A DNA stretch of 64,000 bases from assembly GCA_963839645.1 (NCBI GenBank), contig CAWIVZ010000003.1:536987-600986 (forward strand), given 5' to 3'. Below the pieces are notes generated by a model. It saw only the letters and a program-made list of their open reading frames with translations, was not told the origin of the DNA and ran no database searches. Shown here one piece after another: positions 1 to 8,587 of the stretch. The translations under genes were made by a program, and so were the position numbers. Position 1 is the stretch's first letter. Every line of letters begins with the position of its first letter. The DNA is from PALSA-911 sp963839645. Lineage in GTDB: Bacteria > Pseudomonadota > Alphaproteobacteria > Acetobacterales > Acetobacteraceae.

Positions 1-806
1 CAGGCTTCCTGTTCCAGCAGCAGATACAGGCTTTCGGGGTCCAGCTTCGGCCCGGGCAGCACCAGCTTGGCGCCGCACATCGCCGCGGCGAAGGGGATGG
101 ACCAGGCGTTGGCGTGAAACAGCGGCACCACGACCAGGATGCTGTCGAGGCCGGAGAAGGCGAAACTGTCGGCCGCGCAGGCGCCGAAGGCATGCAGCAC
201 GGTGGAGCGGTGGCTGTACAGCACGCCCTTCGGATGGCCGGTCGTGCCGGAGGTGTAGCAAAGGGTGGAGGCGGTGTTCTCGTCGAAGCTCGGCCAGTCA
301 TAGGCCGGCGAGGCGGCCGCCAGCAGGTCCTCGTAGCAAATCAGGTTGTCCACCTGCACGGAAGGCAGCTCGGCCCGGTCGCACAGCGCCACCCAGGCGC
401 GCACCAGCGGCAGATGCGGTGCGAGTTGCTCGACCAAGGGCACGAAGACGGGATCGAAGAAAACCACGCCGTCCTCGGCGTGGTTCAGGATGTAGACCAG
501 CTGCTCGGGGAACAGCCTGGGATTGACCGTGTGCAGGATGCGGCCGGCACCGGTTACTCCGTAATACAGTTCCAGGTGCCGGTAGCCGTTCCAGGCCAGC
601 GTTGCCACCCGGTCGCCGGGCTGCGCGCCCAGGGTTGCCAGCGCATTGGCCAGGCGCTTCGCGCGGGCAGCGATCCGCGCGTATGTCGTGCGGTGGAAAG
701 CGCCGGCGGGATCGCGGGAGACGATTTCCCGATCGCCGTGGAACCGGTCGGCGTAGTCGACCAGGCTGGATATCAATAGCGGCCGCTGCTGCATCAGCCC
801 GAGCAT
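1..806 (-). CDS. AMP-binding acyl-CoA synthetase, N-terminal 268 residues
   Basis: The protein is a member of the ANL (adenylate-forming) superfamily, which activates a fatty or other carboxylic acid with ATP and CoA. The P-loop-like AMP motif is visible as CYTSGTTGHPKG, followed by the VPLFHANAW stretch typical of medium/long-chain fatty acyl-CoA ligases. The ATG at 806 is preceded by GGGAGG at good spacing. The gene runs off the left window edge, so the C-terminal adenylation half is not seen. It is transcribed in the same direction as the nitroreductase upstream of it. The substrate cannot be told from this part. Confidence 0.88.
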   Translation of the reverse strand, partial: MLGLMQQRPLLISSLVDYADRFHGDREIVSRDPAGAFHRTTYARIAARAKRLANALATLGAQPGDRVATLAWNGYRHLELYYGVTGAGRILHTVNPRLFPEQLVYILNHAEDGVVFFDPVFVPLVEQLAPHLPLVRAWVALCDRAELPSVQVDNLICYEDLLAAASPAYDWPSFDENTASTLCYTSGTTGHPKGVLYSHRSTVLHAFGACAADSFAFSGLDSILVVVPLFHANAWSIPFAAAMCGAKLVLPGPKLDPESLYLLLEQEA

Positions 807-902
807 CGGAACCTCCCTTATCGAGCGGGTCGGTTTCGTGCCCGCCTTGTCATCGGCAGGCTAGGCGGCGAACGCTACAGCCGCAACAAGTTCCTCGCGC
901 CC

Positions 903-1577
903 TCAATCCGCGTGGAATGTGGTGAACACCCCTACGGCCTCGCGCGGCGCGACCAGTTCGTTGGCCTTTTCCGATTTGTCCTCGTAGCCCAGCGCCATGC
1001 CGCAGACCACCAATTCGTTCGCGGGGACGGACAGCTGGCGGCGGATGATTTCGTGGTAGTTCGCGAACGCGGCCTGCGGGCAGGTGTCCAGGCCGGCGCC
1101 GCGGGCGGCGATCATGATGTTCTCCAGGAACATGCCGAGATCGAGCCAGCTGCCAAGGCCGAGATCGCGGTCGAGGGTGAACATCATGCCGACGGGTGCG
1201 CCGAAGAAATCGAAGTTGCGGCCGGACTGGCGCTTGGTGCCCTCCCGGTCGCCCTTGCCGATGCCGAGCAGCCCGTACAGCGCCCAGCCGATCTGCCGAC
1301 GGCGGCCGAGATAGGGTTCCTTCCATTCCTGCGGATAATACTGGTACTCGATGGACGGGTGCTGGTCCGCCTCGTGCGCTGCGAGGATTTCCGCGCATAG
1401 CCGATCGCGCGCCGCGCCGGTGAGGACATGCACCCGCCAGGGCTGGGTGTTGGTCATGCTGGGCGCGCGGCTGGCGAGGGTCAGGATTTCCTCGATCGCG
1501 CCCCGCTCGACAGGCTGGGGAGTGAACCCGCGCACGCTGCGGCGGGTGGCGAGGGCGGCGGCGACTTGCGGCTGCAT
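903..1577 (-). CDS. Nitroreductase family FMN oxidoreductase
   Basis: The 224-residue product has the nitroreductase fold signatures: RRSVRGF near residue 13 and RAPSMTNTQPWRV near residue 36 for FMN phosphate and ring contact, and a C-terminal GMALGY segment. Such enzymes reduce nitro groups, quinones or enones with NAD(P)H; the natural substrate is not evident. The ATG at 1577 is chosen because homologues begin just before the ATRRSVR motif. An open frame extends far upstream, but that extension is antisense to the FAD oxidoreductase gene and is not coding. Confidence 0.85.
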   Translation of the reverse strand: MQPQVAAALATRRSVRGFTPQPVERGAIEEILTLASRAPSMTNTQPWRVHVLTGAARDRLCAEILAAHEADQHPSIEYQYYPQEWKEPYLGRRRQIGWALYGLLGIGKGDREGTKRQSGRNFDFFGAPVGMMFTLDRDLGLGSWLDLGMFLENIMIAARGAGLDTCPQAAFANYHEIIRRQLSVPANELVVCGMALGYEDKSEKANELVAPREAVGVFTTFHAD

Positions 1578-1709
1578 GGCGGTTCCTTCAACGATCTTGC
1601 GCGGCAGTGTACCGGGTGTTGGGTGGCGTCGCCATGCGGCGCTGCCGGGGTGTTTGGTGGCGCCGCCATGCGGCGCTAGCCTCACTTTTCCCTGCCCGGA
1701 GTTGTTGCG

Positions 1710-3030
1710 ATGTCTCCACCTGTCGATCCCGTCGCCTCCGACACGCAATTGCCGCGCCATGCCTCTGTCGTCGTGGTCGGCGGCGGGATCGTCGGCGTTT
1801 GCACCGCGCTGTTCCTGGCGCAGAAGGGGCATTCCGTCGCGCTCTGCGAGAAGGGCCGTATCGGCGCCGAGCAGTCCAGCCGCAACTGGGGCTGGTGCCG
1901 GACCCTGGGCCGGGACCCGCGTGAAATTCCGCTGAGCATCGAAAGCCTGCGGTTCTGGCGCGGCATGAACCAGCTGGCTGAAAAGGAGACCGGGTTCCGC
2001 CAGGCCGGCATCGTCTATCTGTTCGATACGGAACAGCAGATGGCCGCGCAGGAGGCGTGGGCGAAGGAAGCGCGGACCTACCAGATCGACGTGCGCGCCC
2101 TGCGCGGCGCGGAGCTTGCGGCGGTGGCGCCGGGCGCGGCGCGCCCGTTCGTCGGCGGGATGTATACGCCGACCGATGGCCGGGCCGAGCCGGCGCAGGC
2201 GGCGCCGGCGATCGCCGAGGCGGCCCGGCGGCTGGGTGCGGGTATCTTCACCGGCTGCGCCGTGCGCGGGATCGAGACCGAGGGCGGGCGGGTCACCGCC
2301 GCCGTGACCGAGCGCGGCCGCATCGCTGTGCGATGCCGTGGTGCTGGCGGGCGGCGCCTGGTCGCGGCTGTTCTGCGGCAATCTCGGCCTCGATCTGCCG
2401 CAACTGAAGGTGCTGAGCTCGGTGATGCGGACCGAGCCGCTTTCCGGGCCGCCGGAGATGACGATGGGGGCCTCGGATTTCGCGTTCCGCAAGCGGCTGG
2501 ACGGCGGCTATTCGATCGCCCGTCGCAACGCCAGCATTTCGGAGATCGTGCCCGACAGCTTCCGCCTGTTCGGCGATTTCCTGCCCGCCTACCGCAGCGA
2601 CTGGCGCGATCTGCGGTTGCGGCTGAACGGCAAGTTCCTGCAGGAATGGCGCATGAAGCGGCGCTGGTCACTGGATGAGGAAACGCCGTTCGAACAGACC
2701 CGCGTGCTCGACCCCGCGCCGACCGCCGGGCTGTTGGAAGAAGCCCGCAAGAACCTTGCGAACGCCTTCCCGGCTTTCGCCGGGATGCGGATCGCGGAGA
2801 GCTGGGCGGGCATGATCGACGTGACGCCGGATGCGGTGCCGGTGATCTCCGGCGTGGATGCGATACCCGGTTTCTTCATCGCCACGGGCTTCTCCGGCCA
2901 CGGCTTCGGCATCGGGCCGGGGGCGGGGCGGCTGATGGCGGACCTGGTGGCGGGCGATCCGCCGATCGTGGACCCGGCGCCGTTTCGTTTCAGCCGTTTC
3001 AGCGACGGGTCGGTGCTGAAGCCGCATTAG
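1710..3030 (+). CDS. FAD-dependent amino acid/amine oxidoreductase (DAO family), one frame break
   Basis: An N-terminal Rossmann motif VVVVGGGIVG (about residue 20) and the GxGxxxG-bearing C-terminal sequence GFSGHGFGIGPGAG place this in the DAO/GlyDH family that oxidises secondary or primary amines of small amino acids. The reading frame changes near 2325-2335: the first frame carries the FAD domain, the second starts with a VVLAGGAWS segment that normally follows directly. One extra base there restores a product of about 440 residues, the usual family length. It ends 6 bp from the convergent epoxide hydrolase gene. The substrate is unknown. Confidence 0.82.
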
Positions 3031-3036
3031 CGACGA

Positions 3037-4202
3037 TCAGCGATATGCGCGGAAGAACCCCCGCATATCCTCGACCAGCAGATCCCCGTTCTCCATCGCG
3101 GGGAAATGGCCGCCCGTCGCGTGGTCGCGCCGGTGCTGCACGTTGAAGGCGCGGCGCACCCAGCTGTCCGGCGCCGGGCGGGCGATGTCGTTGGGGAACA
3201 GGAACACGCCGGTGGGGACGTGGACGAACTCGCCCGGCTTCAGGGTGGAGGAAGTGCCGTCGACCAGAGAGCGGTAGATCCAGCTTGCCGCATTGGATCC
3301 GCCGATCCAGGTACAGCATCACGTTGGTCAGCAGATGATCGAGGTCGAACGGCGGCGGCGCGTTCTGGCCGGGGATGGTCCAGCCGTGGAACTTTTCCAG
3401 GATCCAGGCGGCCAGCCCGGCGGGGCTGTCGGTAAGGGCATAGGCCAGGGTTTGCGGCTTGGTGCCCTGGATCTGCTGATAGGCGGTCTCGCCGTCCCGG
3501 CGCTGCTGGGCGGCCTTTACCCAGGCGCGTTCTGCCTCGGTCATCGGCGGGTCGGCCTCGCCGATGAACGGGCGAAAGCCGATCATGTTCAGGTGAATGG
3601 CGGCGAGGTTGCGCGGATGATCGAGCGCCAGCCAGGAGGTTACCATTGAGCCCCAATCGCCGCCCTGCGCCACATAGCGTTCGCAGCCCAGCACATCCAC
3701 CATCAGCCGGCTCCAGACCGGGGCGATGTCGCGCGGGCCGATCGGCGCATCCGGCGGATCGGAGAAGCCATAGCCGGGCAGGCTGGGAGCGACCACGGTG
3801 AACGCATCGGCGGGGTTGCCGCCGAAGCGCTCGGGGTGGGCGAGTTTCTCGATGATGTCGAGGAACTCCACCACCGATCCCGGCCAGCCATGGGTGATGA
3901 CGAGCGGCATCGGCGCCGGGCCGGAGCCGCGTTCGAGGATGAAATGTACAGCGCGGCCGTCGATGCGGGTCTTGTAGTTGGGGAAGCGCGTTGATGCGGG
4001 CTTCCCATTTGCGCCAGTCGTAACGGTCGCGCCAATGCGCCACGACATCGCGCATGTAGGCGAGGCTGGTGCCGTGCCGCCAGGGCGGCCCGGCCGGTTC
4101 CTGGGCCGGGAGCCGCGTATTGGCCAGGCGCTGTTTCAGATCGGCCAGGACCGCATCCGGAACGGCCAGGGTGAAGGGGTTCGCAGCAAAATCCGTTCGC
4201 AT
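3037..4202 (-). CDS. Epoxide hydrolase with N-terminal EHN domain, two frame breaks
   Basis: The reconstructed product (about 388 residues) matches microsomal-type epoxide hydrolases. It has an EHN lid domain at residues 1-110, the oxyanion motif HGWPGS, a nucleophile elbow GGDWGS with catalytic Asp, and a C-terminal GGHFPAMENGD bearing the general-base His. Frame changes occur near 3985 (CCCC where CCC fits) and near 3300, each explained by one extra base. The family opens epoxides by Asp ester formation and water attack. The gene lies between a DAO oxidase and an MFS carrier on the same strand as the carrier. Confidence 0.85.
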
Positions 4203-4229
4203 GTCCGGGCCATCCTTTGGTGATTGCTA

Positions 4230-5560
4230 CTACTCCACCGGGACGGCGCCAGGAAGGTCCTCGACGATCAGTCTCGGGTTCGGCACCTGCTCCAGTTCCT
4301 TGTCGTGGCCGATGCAGAGCATTACGACCGAGGCGACGATGCTGACGCCGGCGACGACCAGGAAGCCGCCAGAGAAGCTGCCGGTGGCATCCTTGATGCG
4401 GCCGATGATCATCGGACCGACGAAGCCGGCGATGTTGGCGATGGAGTTGATGAAGGCGATGCCGGCGGCCGCGGCCGTGCCCGACAGGAACGCCGTGGGC
4501 ATGGCCCAGAAGGCCGGCAGGTACGGAGAAGGCACCGAACCCGGCCAGGCACAGCCAGGCCATCTTGACGTAGGGATCGGGGATCACCGCGGCGGCGCCG
4601 AGTCCGAGGCCGGTCAGCAGCAGGGCGATCACCGTGTGGCTGCGCCGCTCCAGCAGCCGGTCCGACCGGCGGCCGTACCAGATCATGCCGATGGTGCCGA
4701 CCAGGAACGGAATGGCGGTGATCAGGCCGGTCTGCATGTTGGTGACGCCGAAGGCCTTGACCACTTGGGGCAGGAAGTACCGACAGGCCGTAGATGGAGT
4801 AGGCGATCGAGATGCCGGCAATGCCCAGCGCCAGAACCTTCGGGTTGGTCAGTGCCTGCAAGACGCTATGGCTTTGCACAGCCTCGCGATGGTTGAGTTC
4901 GTCTTCCTGCCGCCCGACCAGCCAGTCGCGCTCATCGGCGGCGAGCCATTTGGCGTCCGAAGGTTTCTCGGTCAGGTAGAAATAGACCACGACGGCGAGG
5001 ATTACCGCGGGAATGGCTTCGAGGATGAAGACCCATTGCCAGCCTTTCAGGCCGAAACCGCCGTCGAGATAGAGCACGAAGCTGGACAGCGGCGCGCCGA
5101 TCACCGCCGACAACGGGATGGCGGCCATGAACATGCCGATGATCCGGCCGCGGTAGGCGGCGGGGAACCAGAGCGTCAGGTAGAAGATGATGCCGGGGAA
5201 GAAGCCGGCCTCGGCGGCGCCGAGCAGGAAACGGATGATGTAAAATCCCGTCTCGCCGGTGATGAACGCCATGCAGCCGGAGAGGATGCCCCAGGTGAAC
5301 ATGATCCGCGCGATCCAGCGTCGCGCGCCGACGCGCACCAGGATCAGGTTCGACGGGGTTTCCAGCAGAAAGTAGCTGAGGAAGAAAATACCGGCGCCGG
5401 TGCCATAGACAGTGGCGGAGAACGCCAGGTCCTTGTTCATTTCGAGCGCGGCAAAACTCAGGTTCACCCGGTCCAGATAGGCGACGAAATAACACAGGAT
5501 CAGAAAGGGTATGAGCCTCGCCGAGACCTTGGCCATCGTGCGCGTTTCGATGTCTTCCAC
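4230..5560 (-). CDS. MFS transporter, anion:cation symporter (ACS) type, two frame breaks
   Basis: The reconstructed protein is about 443 residues with 12 hydrophobic segments. It opens with the ACS signature RLIPFLILCYFVAYLDRVN and continues with an AAEAGFFPGI segment. ACS members import organic anions such as tartrate, phthalate or sugar acids. A GTG at 5560 preceded by GGGGAG is preferred; ATG at 5535 is the alternative. Frame breaks near 4783 (TCGGTAC for TCGTAC) and near 4525 both read as single-base insertions beside GTAC. It ends 27 bp upstream of the epoxide hydrolase gene, so the two are probably cotranscribed. Confidence 0.83.
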
Positions 5561-5844
5561 GTCGTTTCTCCCCGTTGGGCATGCCGCCTCTCGGCGGTTC
5601 GTTGCCGGTACCGCGTCGGAGGGTGAATATTCGGGCAGCAATCGTACCCATGCCCGTTCAGACCCCGACATCCAGATCGTGACGAGTGCTTCGTCTTATC
5701 GGAACGACGTGGTGCCTGTGGCCCACGTCCGGGCGGGTGGTTGCGCCTCCCTGGTTGTATTTCTTCTGCGGCGATGATCAGCGGAATCCGAGGCCGGCGT
5801 CAAATCCCGATCGCGGGACGGATCCGGTCCCCGGATCAGGCGCC

Positions 5845-7476
5845 TCAGCGAAACAGGACGGCGACCTTCGTCAGGGTGATCCACACGCCCCAGGCGACCG
5901 GGATACCCACAGCCAGCCAGGCCAGCAGCGCGATGAAGCTGAAGCCGCCGCCGATGCCGGCGGTGATCGCCGGTCCGGCCGCCGCGGTCTTGTCGGCCTG
6001 TAGCGCGGCGATTTCGGTATCGCTCATGAACCATTTGCCGGCCACCGGGCGGACCATCAGGTTGGCGATGAAACCGATCACCAGCAAGCCGGCGAGCATC
6101 AGGAACGTGACGTCGTAGACGTGCTCGCGGCCGACGCCGGCGGCGATCTGGGCGTCGCGCATGTAGCCGATCATCAGCGGCCCGATGATCCCGGCGGTGG
6201 ACCAGGCGGTGAGCAGCCGGCCATGGATGGCGCCGACGAACTGGGTGCCGAACATGTCCGCCAGATAGGCCGGCACGGTGGCGAAGCCGCCGCCGTACAT
6301 CGACAGGATGACGCACATGCAGGCGACGAAGATCAGCCGGCTGCCATCATGCGCCGCCCAGGGGGCGGCGGCGTAGAGCGCGATGCCGAGGGCGAAGAAG
6401 ATGAAATAGGTCGCCTTGCGGCCCAGCAGGTCCGACATCGATGCCCAGAAGAAGCGTCCGCCGATGTTGAACAGCGACAGCAGGCCGGTGAAGCCGGCGG
6501 CGATCGCCGCCACCGCCAGGCGCTGGCTGTCCGATAGCGCGGTGAAGCCGACATCCGGGAGGTGCAGCAGCCGGCCACCGAAGATTTCCTGCAGCATCGG
6601 CGAGGCCATGCTGAGCACGCCGATACCGGCCGAGACGTTCATGCAGAGCACGATCCAGATGAGCCAGAACTGCGGGGTCTTGTGCGCGTCGCGCAGATGC
6701 ACCTGGCCAGTGGTCATCATCGCCTTGTCGCTGGAGACGGGCGGGACCCAGCCGGCCGGCTGCCAGCCGCTGGGGGGCACGCGATAGCCGAGCGCGCCGC
6801 CGACCATGAAGGCGAAATAGATGGCGCCCAGCATCAGGAAGGTCTGCCAGACCCCGGCCTGGCCGGCGCCGTGGAAATTCTTCATCAGGATTTCCGCCAG
6901 CGGCGCGCCGATCATCGCGCCGCCGCCGAAGCCCATGATCGCCATGCCGGTGGCCATGCCTCGGCGATCCGGAAACCATTTGATCAGGGTGGAGACGGGG
7001 GAGATGTAGCCGAGGCCGAGCCCGATGCCGCCGAGCACGCCGGTGCCGAGCCAGAGGATCCAAAGCTGATGCAACCATACGCCGAGCGCGCCGAGCAGCA
7101 GGCCGCCGGCCCAGCAGCAGGCGGCGACCAGGCCGGCCTTGCGCGGGCCGACCCGTTCCAGCCAGCCGCCCCAGAGCGCGGCGGAGACGCCGAGGAAGAA
7201 GATGAACAGGGTGAAGATCCAGTTCAGCTCGCTGATCTTCCAGTCGCAGCTGGTGGTGAACAGGGCGTTCAGCAGCCCGGCATCGGCGGCGCAGGCGCGC
7301 GCCTTGTCGATGCCGATGGCGCGCGAGAGCGGCAGCCAGAACACGCTGAAGCCGTAGGCCATGCCGATGCAGAGATGAATGGCCAGGGCCGCCGGCGGCA
7401 CCAGCCAGCGATTGAAGCCGGCGCTGGCGACGATGCGCTCACGGTGCAGGAAGCCGGGCATGGTGGTGACGCTCAT
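5845..7476 (-). CDS. OxlT-like MFS carrier (oxalate/formate antiporter family)
   Basis: A 543-residue, 12-segment integral membrane protein of the OFA family. Typical are the long first periplasmic loop with Cys residues, GVSAALWGGWLERVGPRKA, GLGLGYISPVSTLIKWFPDRRG and a C-terminal tail WFMSDTEI. ATG at 7476 is preceded by GGGGGAATAC; an upstream ATG at 7491 would overlap this ribosome site. It lies 75 bp downstream of fdsD on the same strand, so it may move formate or oxalate for the formate dehydrogenase. The transport substrate is inferred from family and position only. Confidence 0.85.
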   Translation of the reverse strand: MSVTTMPGFLHRERIVASAGFNRWLVPPAALAIHLCIGMAYGFSVFWLPLSRAIGIDKARACAADAGLLNALFTTSCDWKISELNWIFTLFIFFLGVSAALWGGWLERVGPRKAGLVAACCWAGGLLLGALGVWLHQLWILWLGTGVLGGIGLGLGYISPVSTLIKWFPDRRGMATGMAIMGFGGGAMIGAPLAEILMKNFHGAGQAGVWQTFLMLGAIYFAFMVGGALGYRVPPSGWQPAGWVPPVSSDKAMMTTGQVHLRDAHKTPQFWLIWIVLCMNVSAGIGVLSMASPMLQEIFGGRLLHLPDVGFTALSDSQRLAVAAIAAGFTGLLSLFNIGGRFFWASMSDLLGRKATYFIFFALGIALYAAAPWAAHDGSRLIFVACMCVILSMYGGGFATVPAYLADMFGTQFVGAIHGRLLTAWSTAGIIGPLMIGYMRDAQIAAGVGREHVYDVTFLMLAGLLVIGFIANLMVRPVAGKWFMSDTEIAALQADKTAAAGPAITAGIGGGFSFIALLAWLAVGIPVAWGVWITLTKVAVLFR

Positions 7477-7551
7477 GTATTCCCCCAACAAGTTGTTGCT
7501 CGCGCCCGTGCCTGAGCCGCGGCGGGTCGTTCCAGAATGACAGATTGGCGA

Positions 7552-7761
7552 TTACGAACGAAGACTTTCCACCGCTTTCCGCACGGCGGGGTCGAGCTGG
7601 TTGCCGCCTTCGTTCAGCATGGCGATGATTTGGGTCCGCATGCGCGGTTCCCAGAACTTTCGCAGGTGATCGGCGATATCCGCCGCCGCCGCGTCTTCCG
7701 GGCGGTGGGCGAAGAAGCGGCCGATCTGGTTGGCCATGTAGGCGAGCCGTTCAGGCGACAT
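7552..7761 (-). CDS. fdsD: Formate dehydrogenase delta subunit
   Basis: A 69-residue protein with the small delta-subunit pattern (MANQIGRFF near the start, then DHLRKFWEPRMR). In Cupriavidus and Rhodobacter capsulatus, FdsD is needed for maturation or stability of the soluble Mo formate dehydrogenase. Its start overlaps the end of fdhD by 11 bp, so translation is probably coupled. It is the last fds gene, followed by the OxlT-like carrier. Confidence 0.88.
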   Translation of the reverse strand: MSPERLAYMANQIGRFFAHRPEDAAAADIADHLRKFWEPRMRTQIIAMLNEGGNQLDPAVRKAVESLRS

Positions 7762-8587
7762 GGCGCAGATCCGGGTGCGCCAGGGCGGCGGCGTCTGCCC
7801 GGCCGGGATGGCTGAAGATCTCGAAGCCGTCGTCGCGGGCGACGCCGATCAGGGTGATGCCGGCCGCCTCCGCCATGCGCACGGCGAGCGCGGTCGGCGA
7901 GGAGATCGCCGCCAGCACGGGAATGCCGATCATGGCGCATTTCTGGATCATTTCGACCGAGACGCGGCTGCTGAGCAGCAGAATGCCGGCGGCGGGATCG
8001 GCGCCGTTTCGGGCCAGCGCGCCGGCGAGTTTGTCGAGCGCGTTGTGGCGGCCGACATCCTCCGCGCAGGCGAGCAGGCCGTCTGCCGCGGTCCAGAAGG
8101 CGGCGGCGTGCACGGCGCGGGTGGCGCGGTTGAGCGGCTGGGCGCCGGGCAGGGCCGCGATCGCGGCGGCGATCTGGCCGTGGGTGAAGGCTCGGCCCGG
8201 CGGCACGGCGGGCGGCGGGCGGATGGCCTCGGCCAGGCTTTCGATGCCGCACAGGCCGCAGCCGCTCGCGCCGGTCAGGTGGCGGCGGCGGGCGTGCAGC
8301 GCGGTGTCCCGGTCCGGGGCCAGCGACATCCGCAGCTCGATGCCCTGCGGTTGTTCGACGATTTCCAGTTCCTCGATCTCCGACGGATTGGAGATCACGC
8401 CTTCGGTCAGGCTGAAGCCGATGGCGAAATCCGCGAGGTCGGACGGGCTTGCCAGCATCACCGCGTAGGTGGCGCGGTTGTAGGTGAAGGCGACCGGCAC
8501 TTCCTCTGCCAGCGCGCGCTCACCGGGCGCGGCGTGACCGTCGCGCCAGGCGGTTCGCGGCAGGGTGACGGATGGCGGCGGGATCAT
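7751..8587 (-). CDS. fdhD: Formate dehydrogenase accessory sulfurtransferase FdhD (FdsC)
   Basis: The 278-residue protein carries the family motif GCGLCG with the redox Cys pair that passes sulfur from IscS to the Mo-bis-MGD cofactor, and the C-terminal blocks EDVGRHNALDKL, RVSVEMIQKCAMIGIPV and TLIGVARDDGFEIFS. Such proteins deliver sulfurated cofactor to the formate dehydrogenase apoenzyme. ATG at 8587 overlaps the fdsA stop as ATGA, showing translational coupling. In the Cupriavidus fdsGBACD operon this gene is called fdsC, and the order here is identical. Confidence 0.92.
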   Translation of the reverse strand: MIPPPSVTLPRTAWRDGHAAPGERALAEEVPVAFTYNRATYAVMLASPSDLADFAIGFSLTEGVISNPSEIEELEIVEQPQGIELRMSLAPDRDTALHARRRHLTGASGCGLCGIESLAEAIRPPPAVPPGRAFTHGQIAAAIAALPGAQPLNRATRAVHAAAFWTAADGLLACAEDVGRHNALDKLAGALARNGADPAAGILLLSSRVSVEMIQKCAMIGIPVLAAISSPTALAVRMAEAAGITLIGVARDDGFEIFSHPGRADAAALAHPDLRHVA

